Shown here: piece by piece, positions 1-9,961 of the stretch | Layout of the letters: every line of letters begins with the position of its first letter | Position numbering within the stretch: position 1 is the stretch's first letter | Source of the DNA: Gemmatimonadota bacterium | GTDB taxonomy: Bacteria > Gemmatimonadota > Gemmatimonadetes > Longimicrobiales > Gaopeijiaceae | NCBI GenBank assembly: GCA_027623325.1 | Contig: JAQBXY010000009.1 | Location: 27,170-91,169, forward strand | Length of the DNA: 64,000 nt | Direction: 5' to 3' | Made by a program: the position numbers and the translations under genes | Notes under the pieces: model-generated | What the model saw: the letters and a program-made list of their open reading frames with translations, nothing else | Told to the model about the DNA's origin: nothing | The model's database searches: none

Positions 1-2
1 GG

Positions 3-89
3 CGCATGCTCGAGGCCCATTTGAGGCACCTCCCGATCAAGCTCCGTCCCCGTCTCCCGCGCTTCATCGCGGAGGGGGAGCGGGGGTAA
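3..89 (+). CDS. possible 3' end of an upstream gene (partial)
   Basis: An open frame enters from the window edge and ends at TAA 87-89. The readable tail is rich in Arg, Leu and Pro, starts around MLEAHLRHLPIK, and resembles no family I recognise. It would be the last ~28 codons of a gene to the left. The rest of the stretch up to base 207 shows no gene; it would hold the promoter of the operon that starts at 208. Short open frames are common at this GC content, so this is weak. Confidence 0.3.
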   Translation, partial: RMLEAHLRHLPIKLRPRLPRFIAEGERG

Positions 90-207
90 GCGGGGCCTCG
101 TCGTCGCGCCCTGCAGGATCGCGCGCCTCGGCGCTCTCGCTGGCTCGCGAACTCTCGCTACACCACACTAGGTTGTCCGGATCGTTCCTCCCATCCGGAC
201 CAATACC

Positions 208-1698
208 GTGTCTGACGAGCTTTCACGCAGGGACTTCGTCTCCACCTCTTCGAAGTTGGCTCTCGGCGGAATGATCGTACCCCGCCACGTGCTGGGCGGG
301 CGCGGCTTCCGGGCCCCGAGTGACGTGCTCAACGTCGCCATGATCGGGGCGGGAGGCATGGGGGCGGAGAACGCCCAGAAACTCGGGAGTGAGAACATCG
401 TCGCCGTGTGTGATCTCGATCACTCGCTCGTGGCCAAGAAAGTTCTCGAACGCATGACCGATCGGGATGGAAGTCCCCGTGAAGAAGGGGTCCGTTGGGC
501 CGAGCAGTACGAGCGAGCGGTCAAGTATACCCGCTTCGACGAAATGCTGGCCCAGCAGTCCGACATCGATGCCGTCGTGATCGCTACGCCGGACCACACG
601 CACGCCGTAATGGCCGCGGCCGCGATGAAGGCCGGGAAGCACGTCTATGTACAGAAGCCGCTCACCTACTCGGTCCACGAGGCGCGGGTTCTCCAGGAGC
701 TGGCGAACACCACCGGAGTGGTGACCCAGATGGGGAACCAAGGCCATTCGTCGGACGAGGCGCGCCTCATCAACGAGTGGATCCAGGCGGGGGTGATCGG
801 CACCGTCCATGAGGTCCACGTGTGGACGAATCGCCCGATCTGGGCGCAGGGCCTTATGCGTCCCGCACCGATGGAGGCGGACTTCGATCCGATGTCGGCC
901 GATCGGTCCTGGTGGCCGGGCTCGGTCGCGGCGGCGCAGGCGTCCGGACTCCATGCAGATTTCCCCGTCCCCGAGGGGTTCGACTGGGACCTCTATCTCG
1001 GACCGTGCGTCCGTGAGGTGAAGTACCACCCGATCTATCATCCCTTCCACTGGCGGGGCTGGGTGGACTTCGGTGTCGGCGCCTTGGGCGACATGGGCGC
1101 CCACCTCATCGACCACCCGTACTGGGCGCTCGGACTCGGATACCCCACCACGGTCGAAGCCACGTCCACGCCGTGGGGCGGTCCTTCGGATGATCCGGTC
1201 TCGTACCCGATGGCGATGAAGGTGCACTACGAGTTTCCCCGTCGCGGACTCATGCCTCCCGTCGATCTCCACTGGTACGACGGGGGCCTCATGCCGAAGC
1301 GACCCGATGAGCTTCCCGCCGACGTCGAGCTGGAACGGGGCGGGGGCGTCATCTTCGTGGGTGAGCGCGGGATCCTGATGCACGAGACGTATGGGGAGAA
1401 TCCGCAGCTTTTCCCGCAGGAGTTGCAGGAGGAGGCCGATGCCCTTCAGTGGAGATTCCCACGGATCGAAGTGAGCCACGAGATGAACTGGGCGAATGCG
1501 TGCAAAGGTATCGGCACCGCGACGAGCCCCTTCTCGTATGCGGCTCCCCTGACCGAGGTCATGCTCCTCGGACTCGTCGCGCTACGTGCGGGGCAGGGCT
1601 TGAAGATCGAGTATGACGCGGTCAACATGCGCGTCACGAATTCCGAGAAGGCCAACGCCTTCCTGAAGCGAGAGTACCGCGAGGGGTGGTCGTTATGA
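208..1698 (+). CDS. Gfo/Idh/MocA-family oxidoreductase, TAT-exported
   Basis: NAD(P)-dependent sugar or polyol dehydrogenase/aldose reductase family, 496 residues. A twin-arginine N-terminus ([10 protein letters not shown]) followed by a hydrophobic stretch suggests folded export. The Rossmann nucleotide site GAGGMG lies near residue 47, and the family 'EKP' catalytic motif appears as VQKPLTY near residue 150. The C-terminal half is the Gfo/Idh/MocA substrate domain. The start is GTG at 208. It is the first of five genes joined by 4-base overlaps; its stop overlaps the ATG of the DUF1080 gene. In 3-keto-glycoside gene sets such enzymes interconvert keto- and hydroxy-sugars. The exact substrate is inferred only. 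Confidence 0.9.
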   Translation: MSDELSRRDFVSTSSKLALGGMIVPRHVLGGRGFRAPSDVLNVAMIGAGGMGAENAQKLGSENIVAVCDLDHSLVAKKVLERMTDRDGSPREEGVRWAEQYERAVKYTRFDEMLAQQSDIDAVVIATPDHTHAVMAAAAMKAGKHVYVQKPLTYSVHEARVLQELANTTGVVTQMGNQGHSSDEARLINEWIQAGVIGTVHEVHVWTNRPIWAQGLMRPAPMEADFDPMSADRSWWPGSVAAAQASGLHADFPVPEGFDWDLYLGPCVREVKYHPIYHPFHWRGWVDFGVGALGDMGAHLIDHPYWALGLGYPTTVEATSTPWGGPSDDPVSYPMAMKVHYEFPRRGLMPPVDLHWYDGGLMPKRPDELPADVELERGGGVIFVGERGILMHETYGENPQLFPQELQEEADALQWRFPRIEVSHEMNWANACKGIGTATSPFSYAAPLTEVMLLGLVALRAGQGLKIEYDAVNMRVTNSEKANAFLKREYREGWSL

Positions 1699-2429
1699 CG
1701 CGGCTGCATGCGACCGTTCGGTTGAGCCTGCTGTTCGTTGTCGCGATGGGTAGCGCAGCTTGCGTGGGCGCCCAAGCTCCGAGCGGCGCGGACGGGGCGT
1801 CCATGAACACGCTCACCGCGGCGGAGCGTGCCGCGGGCTGGCAACTTCTCTTCGATGGCACATCGCTCACGGGTTGGCAGGCGTACGACGACGCAGGGCC
1901 GCCTGAAGGATGGGCGGCTGTCGACGGGACGCTTTCGCGCGTGGGGCGAGGCGGTGACATCATCACCGACCGGGAGTTCGCGAACTTCGAGTTGTCGGTC
2001 GAGTGGCGGGTCGAAGCCGCCGGAAACAGCGGGGTCTTCTACCGCGCGGCCACCGGCGAGGAGTGGGTGTATCACAGCGCGCCCGAGATGCAGGTCCTCG
2101 ACGACGCTGGCCACCGCGATGGCCAGAATCCCCTGACGAGCGCGGGCGCGAACTATGGACTTCACGCGGCGCCGCGCGGTGTAGTGCGAGCCGCGGGGGA
2201 GTGGAATCAGGCCCGGATCGTGGTCGAAGGTGATCGGGTCGAACATTGGCTCAACGGGACCCGGGTGGTCGCGTACGTGCTGGGGAGCGCCGAGTGGGAA
2301 GCACTCGTGGCCGGCAGCAAGTTCGTGGAGTGGCCCGCGTACGGGCGCGCCGAACGGGGGCACATCGGCCTGCAGGATCACGGCGACCCCGTCTGGTTCC
2401 GGAACTTCAAGCTCAGGGAGATCCGATGA
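1695..2429 (+). CDS. DUF1080 / 3-keto-disaccharide hydrolase-type lipoprotein
   Basis: A 244-residue secreted protein with a lipoprotein signal (lipobox GSAAC, Cys23). It has a single concanavalin-like DUF1080 domain (Pfam PF06439, named 3-keto-disaccharide hydrolase). Diagnostic stretches are [10 protein letters not shown] near the start, EMQVLDD in the middle and [15 protein letters not shown] at the end. I chose ATG 1695, which overlaps the previous stop (ATGA), over a GTG nine bases upstream. Characterised members eliminate or hydrolyse glycosidic bonds after C3 oxidation of the sugar. The GMC oxidoreductase and Gfo/Idh genes beside it fit that role. Its stop overlaps the next ATG. Confidence 0.88.
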   Translation: MTRLHATVRLSLLFVVAMGSAACVGAQAPSGADGASMNTLTAAERAAGWQLLFDGTSLTGWQAYDDAGPPEGWAAVDGTLSRVGRGGDIITDREFANFELSVEWRVEAAGNSGVFYRAATGEEWVYHSAPEMQVLDDAGHRDGQNPLTSAGANYGLHAAPRGVVRAAGEWNQARIVVEGDRVEHWLNGTRVVAYVLGSAEWEALVAGSKFVEWPAYGRAERGHIGLQDHGDPVWFRNFKLREIR

Positions 2430-3280
2430 TCGATCGTCGCGGATTTCTCGCTGCGGTACCCGCGACCGCCTACGCCTCGAAGCGGGCGCTCTCTCAGGGC
2501 GGGGCGTCCTTTTCGAGGGACGTAACGCTCCCGATCGATCGAATCGGCGTGCAACTGTATACGGTCCGAAACGAGATGGCGGCCAATGCGGACGCCACGC
2601 TCGCCACGATCGCGGAGATCGGGTACGCCGAGGTCGAACTCGCCGGCCTCTACGGGATGACCGCGCGTGAGATGCGCGCGAAACTCGACGCCGTGGGGCT
2701 TCGAGCGGCGTCGAGCCACCATGGCATCGACGAAGTCCGCTCCGGCTGGGAGCGCACGCTTGCGGCCGCGCAGGAGCTCGGGCAGAGCCAGGTGGTCGTA
2801 CCGGGGCTTCCCGGCAACGAACGCTCCGCCGAAGGGCTGAGACGCATCGCGGAAGACTTCAATCGAGCGGCAGAGGCAGCCCGCGCGGCAGGTCTGCGCT
2901 TCGGGTACCACAATCACGAATGGGAATTCCGACCGCTCGAAGACGGGAGCGTGCCGATGGAGTTGTTGCTCGATGGGACCGAAGCGGAGCTCGTCGACTG
3001 GCAGATGGACATCTTCTGGACGGTCCACGGAGGCGGGGATCCGGCTCGGGCGATCCGGGCCCGGAGCGGTCGCGTGACCAGCGTCCACGTCAAAGACCGC
3101 ACGGCAGCGGGCGACATGGTCGACGTTGGAGACGGAATCATCGACTTCTCTCGCCTCATCCCGTTGGCGGAGGGACTGGGCCTGAGACACGCCTTCGTCG
3201 AGCACGACCAGCCCCAGGATGCACTTGCGAGCGTGCGCCGAAGCTTCCGCCACATGATGCTCAACCCGGGTCGGCCATGA
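2426..3280 (+). CDS. sugar phosphate isomerase/epimerase-like TIM barrel, exported
   Basis: 284 residues of the xylose-isomerase-like TIM barrel family. It opens with [13 protein letters not shown], a TAT-type signal. Metal/active-site motifs are YHNHEWEF, VDWQMDIFW, HVKD and the C-terminal EHD, as in inositol or keto-sugar epimerases and isomerases. ATG 2426 is used because it overlaps the DUF1080 stop (ATGA); the frame is open further upstream, but that part lies inside the previous gene. Its own stop overlaps the GMC gene. It probably rearranges the oxidised sugar released by its neighbours; the substrate is not visible from sequence. Confidence 0.85.
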   Translation: MIDRRGFLAAVPATAYASKRALSQGGASFSRDVTLPIDRIGVQLYTVRNEMAANADATLATIAEIGYAEVELAGLYGMTAREMRAKLDAVGLRAASSHHGIDEVRSGWERTLAAAQELGQSQVVVPGLPGNERSAEGLRRIAEDFNRAAEAARAAGLRFGYHNHEWEFRPLEDGSVPMELLLDGTEAELVDWQMDIFWTVHGGGDPARAIRARSGRVTSVHVKDRTAAGDMVDVGDGIIDFSRLIPLAEGLGLRHAFVEHDQPQDALASVRRSFRHMMLNPGRP

Positions 3281-5061
3281 GGCGCAAGGCGCAGGAAGAG
3301 TACGATGTCATCATCGTGGGATCCGGCGCGGCCGGCGGCATGTGCGCCTACGTGCTCGCCTGCTCCGGAGTTCGGGTCCTGCTCCTCGAAGCGGGACGCG
3401 ACTACGATCCGGTCGTCGAGACCCCGATGTTCCAACTCCCGAAGGACGCGCCCATGAGGGCCGCGGGTACGCCCGAGAAACCGTTCGGCTTCTACGATGC
3501 CACCGTCGACGGGGGTTGGCGGGTCCCCGGGGAGCCGTATTCGAGCGCCGAAGGCACCGACTTCATGTGGTGGCGGGCGCGCATGCTCGGGGGGCGCACC
3601 AACCACTGGGGTCGCATTTCGCTGCGAATGGGACCGTACGACTACAAGCCGTATTCCCGCGATGGCCTCGGATTCGATTGGCCCATGTCGTACGACGATA
3701 TGGCGCCGTACTACGACAAGACCGAGAAGCTCATCGGCGTGTACGGATCCAACGAAGGTCTCGAGAACACGCCCGATTCTTCGCCAGGGGTGCTCCAGCC
3801 TCCGCCGGCACCACGGGCCGAAGAACTCCTGACGCAGAAGGTCTGCCGGGACATCGATATTCCGGTCATTCCGGCGCACCTCGCGATCATGACCCAGAGG
3901 CAGGACGCCGATCGCCTGGCCGGTGAACTGTGGCCGAATCATGCGCGTGCGCGGCAGGTAACCGCCGACTCGATGCGGTCGAGGGCGGCTTGTTTCTTCG
4001 CGACTCCGTGTGGTCGTGGCTGTTCGATCAAGGCCAACTTCCAGTCGCCTACCGTTCTGCTGCCCCCTGCGCTCGCGATGGGGAATCTCGACATCCTCAC
4101 CGACGCAATGGTGCGCGAGGTCACGGTCGACCGGACGGGCCGGGCCACAGGCGTTCACTACATCGACAAGCGAACCCGTCTGGATGAGCACGTCTCGGCC
4201 CGAGTGGTTGTGGTCGCCGCGAGCGCACTAGAATCTGCGCGTATCTTGCTCAATTCGAAGAGCAACCTCTTTCCCGATGGGCTCGCCAACGGCAGCGGGC
4301 TCGTGGGCAAGTACGTGATGGATACGGTAGGCGCAGGCGTCAGCGGGCAGGTCCCGATGCTCGAGAACATGCCGCCGCACAACGCCGATGGGGCGTCGGC
4401 CATGCATCTCTACATGCCGTGGTGGCTCTATCAGGAGCAGGCGCGTGGCCAGCTCGACTTCGCCCGTGGATACCACATCGAGTTCGGCGGCGGACGAAAG
4501 ATGCCGGGTTTCGGTGCGTTCGGAGGGATCGAGCCGCTCACCGGCGGGTCGTACGGCCAACAGTTCAAGGAAGATTGCCGACGCTACTACGGATCGTTTC
4601 TCGGCTTCGATGGCCGCGGAGAGATGATCCCGAACGAAGACTCCTACTGCGAGGTGAATCCGGACGAGGTCGACCAGTGGGGCATCCCCACACTTCGCTT
4701 CCACTGGAAATGGTCCGAGCACGAGTTGAACCAAGCGCGCCACATGCAGCAGACCTTCGCAGGCATTCTCGAGGAGATGGGTGGACGGGTGCTGAGTACC
4801 GTGCAGGCCGACGGCGCCGACGCGATCGCTCGTCCCGGACAGATCATTCACGAGGTTGGAGGTGTGATCATGGGCGACGACCCCTCCCGTTCCGTCCTCA
4901 ACCAGTTCTGTCAGTCGTGGGAGGTGGACAACCTATTCGTGACCGACGGCGGATGTTTTGTCTCGAACGCGGACAAGAATCCGACGCTCTCGATCATGGC
5001 GATCGCTTGGCGGGCCTCGGACTACATCGTCGAGCAGCTTGGCGCGGGGAGTCTCGGATGA
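3277..5061 (+). CDS. GMC-family oxidoreductase, large (FAD) subunit
   Basis: 594 residues. The FAD dinucleotide motif GSGAAGGMCAYVL lies at residues ~14-26, followed by LLLEAGRDY. The C-terminal GMC active site is present: the catalytic His region IHEVGGVIMG, and the second region with NPTLSIMA. There is no signal peptide of its own. Directly downstream is a TAT-type small subunit, as in membrane-bound gluconate/sorbitol/glycoside-3-dehydrogenase complexes, so the pair may be co-exported on the partner's signal. The start ATG 3277 overlaps the previous stop, and the stop overlaps the small-subunit ATG. Likely role: oxidation of a sugar hydroxyl in the periplasm; the substrate is inferred. Confidence 0.9.
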   Translation: MRRKAQEEYDVIIVGSGAAGGMCAYVLACSGVRVLLLEAGRDYDPVVETPMFQLPKDAPMRAAGTPEKPFGFYDATVDGGWRVPGEPYSSAEGTDFMWWRARMLGGRTNHWGRISLRMGPYDYKPYSRDGLGFDWPMSYDDMAPYYDKTEKLIGVYGSNEGLENTPDSSPGVLQPPPAPRAEELLTQKVCRDIDIPVIPAHLAIMTQRQDADRLAGELWPNHARARQVTADSMRSRAACFFATPCGRGCSIKANFQSPTVLLPPALAMGNLDILTDAMVREVTVDRTGRATGVHYIDKRTRLDEHVSARVVVVAASALESARILLNSKSNLFPDGLANGSGLVGKYVMDTVGAGVSGQVPMLENMPPHNADGASAMHLYMPWWLYQEQARGQLDFARGYHIEFGGGRKMPGFGAFGGIEPLTGGSYGQQFKEDCRRYYGSFLGFDGRGEMIPNEDSYCEVNPDEVDQWGIPTLRFHWKWSEHELNQARHMQQTFAGILEEMGGRVLSTVQADGADAIARPGQIIHEVGGVIMGDDPSRSVLNQFCQSWEVDNLFVTDGGCFVSNADKNPTLSIMAIAWRASDYIVEQLGAGSLG

Positions 5062-5729
5062 GCGAGGACAAAGGCATGTTCCCCATGGACCGGCGACAGG
5101 CTCTCAAGGTGATGGCGATTGCCGCCGCGTCTCCCACACTGGCGGCGTGCGCTCCGGAAGACGGGACTGTCGACATCGCTGCGGTCCCTGCACCGACGAG
5201 CAATCCGCTAGCGGCCGGCACGGCCTGGGACCCGGATCTCGTGGCTCCTTCGATTCCTTGGGAGCGCACGCTGACGGCGGACGAGCTCGAGTCGCTGGCT
5301 GTTTTGTGCGACGTGATCATCCCGGCCGATGAACGGTCGCCCTCGGCGAGCGCGGTCGGTGCCCCTGACTTCATCGACGAGTGGGTTAGCGCGCCCTACC
5401 CGGGCAACGAGCGTGATAACGTCGTCGTACGTGGCGGATTGATTTGGCTCGACCGGGAAGCCGCCGAACGATTCGGCCCCGGACTGCGCTTTCGAGACCT
5501 CACCGCCGAGCAGCATCGAGTGATCTGTGACGACATCTGCTACCTGCCCGACGCTTCGGAAGGCTTCGAGGCGGCGGCGCGCTTCTTCGACAAGGTCCGT
5601 GACCTGACGTCGACCGCGTTCTGGACGACGACGCAGGGCATGCAGGATCTTCAGTATGTCGGCAACGTGCCACTTCCCCGATGGGACCCCCCGCCGCCCG
5701 AAGTACTTCGACATATCGGCATCGAGTGA
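5058..5729 (+). CDS. gluconate 2-dehydrogenase subunit 3-like protein
   Basis: A 223-residue small subunit of the GMC dehydrogenase. It has a TAT/lipoprotein leader: DRRQALKVMAIAAA followed by lipobox LAAC, Cys31. The body has the subunit-3 signature: a helix beginning with LTADELESLAVLCDVIIPAD, an SASAVGAPDFIDEWV stretch and a Phe/Asp-rich C-terminus. In this family the small subunit carries the export signal and stabilises the flavoprotein. The start ATG 5058 overlaps the stop of the large subunit (ATGA). It ends 43 bases before the MFS gene, the first gap in this run of genes. Confidence 0.88.
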   Translation: MSEDKGMFPMDRRQALKVMAIAAASPTLAACAPEDGTVDIAAVPAPTSNPLAAGTAWDPDLVAPSIPWERTLTADELESLAVLCDVIIPADERSPSASAVGAPDFIDEWVSAPYPGNERDNVVVRGGLIWLDREAAERFGPGLRFRDLTAEQHRVICDDICYLPDASEGFEAAARFFDKVRDLTSTAFWTTTQGMQDLQYVGNVPLPRWDPPPPEVLRHIGIE

Positions 5730-5772
5730 CCCCGCCGCACCGACGTCCACCGACTTCCCCTATTGAGCTCAC

Positions 5773-7242
5773 ATGACTGAAACTGGATCGTCGACACCCG
5801 CGGTCAACACCTCGAGGCTCTTCCTCGGCAGCTGCGTCGCGTTGATCGCGACCTCGGTGGCCTTCGCGACGGTGGGCGCCGTGATGCTGGCGTTGAAGCG
5901 CGACTTCGTTCTGACCAACGAAGAGGTGGGGTGGATTGGAGGAGCAGCCCTCTGGGGATTCGCGATATCTCAGCTCGTGTTCGCACCACTCGCAGACTCG
6001 CTCGGCATGAGGACGCTGTTGCGCTTCGCTTTCGTCGGGCACCTCGCGGGTTCGTCCATCATGATTTTCGCGGGAGGATTCTCATCCCTGTTCGCGGGTG
6101 CACTCGTGATCGCGATGGCGAACGGTCTGGTCGAAGCGGCGTGTAACCCGCTTGTGGCTGCGCTGTACCCGGACAACAAGACGGTGAAGCTGAACCAGTT
6201 TCACGTCTGGTTCCCCGGTGGCGTGGTACTCGGGGGACTGGCCGCGTTCGGGCTGGATTTCGTGGGTGTGACAGACTGGCAGATCAAGATCGCCCTCATT
6301 CTCGTCCCGACGTTGGCGTACGGATTCCTGATTCTCCGTGAGCCGTTTCCTCCTACCGAGGGTGTCGATGCGGGGGTGAGCATGGGTGAGATGTTCAAGG
6401 CCGCGTTCACGACGCCCCTGATGTGGGTCATGCTGGTGGCCATGGCGATGACCGCGTCCGTCGAGCTCGGACCGAACCGCTGGGTTCCGGCCGTGCTCCA
6501 AGCGGGCGGCATCGCCGGCATACTGGTGCTCGTGTGGATCAACGGCCTCATGGCCGTGCTGCGGTACCGGGCGGGCGCGGTCGTTCACCGTTTCTCTCCT
6601 ACGGGGCTGCTGCTCGGCTCGGCGCTCGTGGGCGGCCTCGGCCTCTTCGCTCTGAGCTACGCGCAGGGCACCGCCCTGACCTTTGCTGCAGCGACGGTCT
6701 TCGCGGTCGGGGTGTGTTACTTCTGGCCGACCATGCTGGGAGTCGTCTCCGAGCGGATTCCCCGTTCCGGCGCGTTGGGGCTCGGACTCATGGGCACTGT
6801 GGGGATGGCGACCGTCGGGCTCATCACGGCGCCACAGATGGGGAGGATCGCGGACGAGTACGCCCATGGCGTGCTGCCAGTCCTGGAGACTGTTCAACTC
6901 TTCGATCGTGCCGAACGCCTGCTCAGCGACCGAACGGACGACGATGCCCAGGCCTCGATGGCGGCGATCATGGTGGTGGCGAGGGCGTATCAGACTTCGC
7001 CCACCCTTCCATCGCCCGCGACGGCCAATGCGCTGCGGACCCTCATCGCGTCCGACGTCGACGCTTCGCTCGTGGCCGAGGCACAGTCGATCCTGGGACC
7101 GGCCGACAACTATGGAGGGAAGATCTCCTTCCTCTATGTCGTCCCTTTGTGCGGGATCCTGCTCCTGATCTTCGGCGGCCTGTATACGCGTGATCGGCAG
7201 ACCGGAGGATACCGGGTCGAAAGTATCGAGGCGGCCGATTGA
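5773..7242 (+). CDS. MFS transporter (sugar uptake type)
   Basis: 489 residues with about 12 hydrophobic segments. The N-terminal segments (LFLGSCVALIATSVAFATVG, then ALWGFAISQLVFAPLAD) and the glycine-rich helices resemble fucose/glucose-type MFS permeases of sugar operons. There is a loop insert of ~100 residues late in the protein (residues ~370-450), before the last helix; this is unusual for MFS proteins. The start is ATG 5773. The stop TGA overlaps a TTG start of the following oxidoreductase. The position between enzymes of sugar oxidation suggests it imports their product. Confidence 0.87.
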   Translation: MTETGSSTPAVNTSRLFLGSCVALIATSVAFATVGAVMLALKRDFVLTNEEVGWIGGAALWGFAISQLVFAPLADSLGMRTLLRFAFVGHLAGSSIMIFAGGFSSLFAGALVIAMANGLVEAACNPLVAALYPDNKTVKLNQFHVWFPGGVVLGGLAAFGLDFVGVTDWQIKIALILVPTLAYGFLILREPFPPTEGVDAGVSMGEMFKAAFTTPLMWVMLVAMAMTASVELGPNRWVPAVLQAGGIAGILVLVWINGLMAVLRYRAGAVVHRFSPTGLLLGSALVGGLGLFALSYAQGTALTFAAATVFAVGVCYFWPTMLGVVSERIPRSGALGLGLMGTVGMATVGLITAPQMGRIADEYAHGVLPVLETVQLFDRAERLLSDRTDDDAQASMAAIMVVARAYQTSPTLPSPATANALRTLIASDVDASLVAEAQSILGPADNYGGKISFLYVVPLCGILLLIFGGLYTRDRQTGGYRVESIEAAD

Positions 7243-8423
7243 CCATTCGGTACGGCATGGTGGGTGGTGGGCCCGGAGCCTTCATCGGGGCGGTGCACCG
7301 GATGGCGGCGGTGCTCGACGGCCGCTTCCAACTCGTGGCGGGGGCCTTTTCCTCGGATCCGGCCAAGTCCGCCGAGATGGGTCGGGAATTGGGGATCGAC
7401 CCGGGGCGGGCCTACGCATCGTATCTCGAGATGGTCGATAGGGAAGCAGCCCGGCCGAAGGCCGAACGGATACAGGTGGTCGTCATCGTTACGCCCAACC
7501 ACCTGCACTATCCGGTCGCCCTCAGTTTCATGGAGGCCGGGTTCCACATCGTCTGTGACAAGCCGCTGACCACGAGCGTCGCCGATGCCGAGTCACTCTG
7601 CCGACTCGCCGAGGAGCGTGGCCTCGTCTTCGCGGTTACACACAACTACACCGGGTACCCGATGGTGAAAGAGGCCCGGGAGAGAATCAGGGACGGAGAA
7701 CTGGGCGCCCTCCGAAAGGTCGTCGTCGAGTACAGCCAGGGGTGGCTATCCACGCTGCTCGAGGCCGAGGGGCAGAAGCAGGCGGAGTGGCGAGCCGACC
7801 CAGAACGTGGTGGGGCGTCGGCCGTCCTCGGGGACATCGGCTCTCACGCGCACAGCCTCGTGCGGTACGTGACAGGACTTGAGGTGCAGCGGCTCTTCGC
7901 CGATCTCGGTACGGTCGTCGAGGGCCGCCACGTCGATGACGACGCGACCGTGCTGCTCGAATTGGATGGTGGTGTGCGTGGTGTTCTTCTCGCTTCGCAG
8001 ATCTCTACGGGAGAGCGCAATCACCTGCGACTGCGTGTATACGGAAGGGACGGTGGCCTCGACTGGTGCCAGGAAGATCCGGAGCGGCTCCGGATCCTCT
8101 CGCCGGACGGATCCGAGCGCATTCTGTTCCGTGGCGCGGGGACTCGTTCCGGGGCGGCTCTCGGCGCGACGCGAATTCCCGCCGGACATCCAGAGGGCTT
8201 CATCGAGGCCTTCGCGAATCTATACCGAAGCGTTGCCGCCGCGGTGCGCGGTCGGGAGTCCGGGGCGCGGACCGGATCGGGTGCGGGTGACGAGTCCTCC
8301 GATGCCGGCTTCCCGACCGTCCGAGATGGAGCCCGCGGAGTCCACTTCATTCACCGTGCACTCGAGAGCAACCGCCAGGGCGGCTGGGTCGACGCGGCCT
8401 ACACGCCACCAGGAAGCTCCTGA
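7239..8423 (+). CDS. Gfo/Idh/MocA-family oxidoreductase, cytoplasmic
   Basis: 394 residues, no signal peptide. The Rossmann motif [12 protein letters not shown] is near the N-terminus, and [12 protein letters not shown] is the 'EKP' motif variant. The sequence resembles myo-inositol 2-dehydrogenase-type enzymes encoded beside TIM-barrel isomerases. The start TTG 7239 overlaps the stop of the MFS gene (TTGA). Near the C-terminus (residues ~345-360) is a short Gly/Ser/Asp-rich insertion. The pairing with the permease and the following isomerase suggests an intracellular step of the same sugar pathway. Confidence 0.88.
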   Translation: MTIRYGMVGGGPGAFIGAVHRMAAVLDGRFQLVAGAFSSDPAKSAEMGRELGIDPGRAYASYLEMVDREAARPKAERIQVVVIVTPNHLHYPVALSFMEAGFHIVCDKPLTTSVADAESLCRLAEERGLVFAVTHNYTGYPMVKEARERIRDGELGALRKVVVEYSQGWLSTLLEAEGQKQAEWRADPERGGASAVLGDIGSHAHSLVRYVTGLEVQRLFADLGTVVEGRHVDDDATVLLELDGGVRGVLLASQISTGERNHLRLRVYGRDGGLDWCQEDPERLRILSPDGSERILFRGAGTRSGAALGATRIPAGHPEGFIEAFANLYRSVAAAVRGRESGARTGSGAGDESSDAGFPTVRDGARGVHFIHRALESNRQGGWVDAAYTPPGSS

Positions 8424-8454
8424 GGGCCTGAACTTCATCGGACGAGAACCCGTC

Positions 8455-9456
8455 ATGAGTAGACCCGTCACGTTGTTCACGGGCCAGTGGGCCGACCTGC
8501 CCCTTTCGGAGCTCGCCGAGAAGGCGGCACAGTGGGGGTACGACGGACTCGAACTCGCCTGCTGGGGCGATCATTTCGACGTCGTCCGAGCGGCGGAGGA
8601 CCCGGACTACTGCGTCGCCCAGCGGGAGATGCTGGGTTCATTCGGGCTCGATGTCTTCGCGATCAGCAACCATCTGGTCGGCCAGGCGGTGTGTGATCTG
8701 ATCGATGGCCGGCATGAGGCCATTCTTCCCCGGCACGTGTGGGGTGACGGTGAGCCGGAAGGGGTGCGGAGCCGGGCGGCCGAAGAGATGAAGCAGACGG
8801 CGCGTGCCGCCGCGAATCTCGGGGTGTCCGTGGTCAACGGCTTCACCGGGAGCTCGATCTGGCATCTGCTCTACGGCTTTCCTCCGGTTCCCGAGGCCAT
8901 GATCGAGGCCGGCTTTGCCGACTTCGCTGCCCGTTGGACCCCGATTCTGGACGTCTTCTCCGAAGTCGACGTGCGCTTCGCTCTCGAGGTCCACCCGACC
9001 GAGATCGCCTTTGACATCGTGACCGCAGAACGCGCCCTGGTGGCTGTCGAGCACCATGATGCCTTCGGCTTCAACTACGACCCGAGCCACCTCGCCTATC
9101 AGGGCGTCGACTGCGTCGAGTTCATCTCTCGCTTCGGGCCGCGTGTGTACCACACGCACATGAAGGACGTGTGGTGGTCCGACAAGCCGATGCCTTCCGG
9201 CGTCTTTGGTGGCCACCTCCCGTTCGGTCACCGGGATCGGTGTTGGGATTTCCGTTCTTTGGGCCGCGGGCACGTGCCCTTCGAGGACATCATCCGGGCG
9301 CTCAACCGCGCCGGGTACGAGGGGCCGCTGTCCGTCGAGTGGGAGGACTCCGGCATGGACCGGGAGCACGGGGCGGAGGAAGCGTGCGCTTTCGTTCGGG
9401 ACCTCGACTTCCCGACTTCCGATTCAGCGTTCGACGCGGCGTTTGCGGAACGCTGA
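8455..9456 (+). CDS. sugar phosphate isomerase/epimerase-like TIM barrel (IolE-like fold)
   Basis: 333 residues, xylose-isomerase-like TIM barrel. Metal and substrate motifs are visible: [48 protein letters not shown] and [16 protein letters not shown]. The start is ATG 8455. The frame is open further upstream, but that part overlaps the previous oxidoreductase. It is 31 bases downstream of that gene and last in the operon. Likely an isomerase, epimerase or dehydratase on the sugar or inositol intermediate made by the Gfo/Idh enzyme. Confidence 0.87.
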   Translation: MSRPVTLFTGQWADLPLSELAEKAAQWGYDGLELACWGDHFDVVRAAEDPDYCVAQREMLGSFGLDVFAISNHLVGQAVCDLIDGRHEAILPRHVWGDGEPEGVRSRAAEEMKQTARAAANLGVSVVNGFTGSSIWHLLYGFPPVPEAMIEAGFADFAARWTPILDVFSEVDVRFALEVHPTEIAFDIVTAERALVAVEHHDAFGFNYDPSHLAYQGVDCVEFISRFGPRVYHTHMKDVWWSDKPMPSGVFGGHLPFGHRDRCWDFRSLGRGHVPFEDIIRALNRAGYEGPLSVEWEDSGMDREHGAEEACAFVRDLDFPTSDSAFDAAFAER

Positions 9457-9500
9457 CGATGGGCGGCCCGACGGGGCACCCCTGCCCAGCCGGAGCCTAC

Positions 9501-9956
9501 TCAGCCGGCGGCTTCGATTCCGGCTTCTGCCAGGAGCGCCTGCAGCGAATCGGTAAGGGCGTTGTGTTCCTCGATCGTCGCACGGCACGACGTTTCGGCC
9601 GTCCGAAGACGACGCTCGCGCCCATCCCAGACTTCCACGGAGTCATTGTAGCTGTCGAAGAGCTCGAGGTATTCGTCGTAACGGCCCGCCGGGACGCCGC
9701 GACGGTCCATCGCCTCGAAGCTGTCGACACGATTCTTGAGCGAGTCGATCGTGATACCGAGGACGAGGAGAGAAGACTCGCTGGTCTGCAGTGATCCCTG
9801 GCAACGACCCGCACTCACCCGTGCACGGTAGAGCGCGTCACGCAGGCGGTTGATCTCGTCCGAAGTCTGTTGGCGCTCGACGAGGCGCACGACCCCCAGA
9901 AGAATGACTCCACCGACGGCTGCGGCGGCGAGCGAGGCGACGACGTTCTTCGCCAT
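9501..9956 (-). CDS. single-TM coiled-coil protein
   Basis: 151 residues of unknown function. The start is ATG at 9956: MAKNVVASLAAAAVGGVILL forms one N-terminal membrane anchor. The rest is helical and charged, with heptad-like Leu spacing (INRLRDALYRARVS, then LGITIDSLKNRVDSFEAM). Two Cys residues (in the AGRCQGSL and ETSCRATI stretches) lie outside the membrane segment. It starts 5 bases after the multicopper oxidase stop, so it is cotranscribed with it and could be a periplasmic partner. No family recognised. Confidence 0.7.
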   Translation of the reverse strand: MAKNVVASLAAAAVGGVILLGVVRLVERQQTSDEINRLRDALYRARVSAGRCQGSLQTSESSLLVLGITIDSLKNRVDSFEAMDRRGVPAGRYDEYLELFDSYNDSVEVWDGRERRLRTAETSCRATIEEHNALTDSLQALLAEAGIEAAG

Positions 9957-9961
9957 CGGGC

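Noticed and set aside
223..1479. Long antisense open frame (418 codons) under the first oxidoreductase
   Set aside because: High-GC codon shadow of a clear Gfo/Idh/MocA gene; Arg/His-rich with no recognisable motif.
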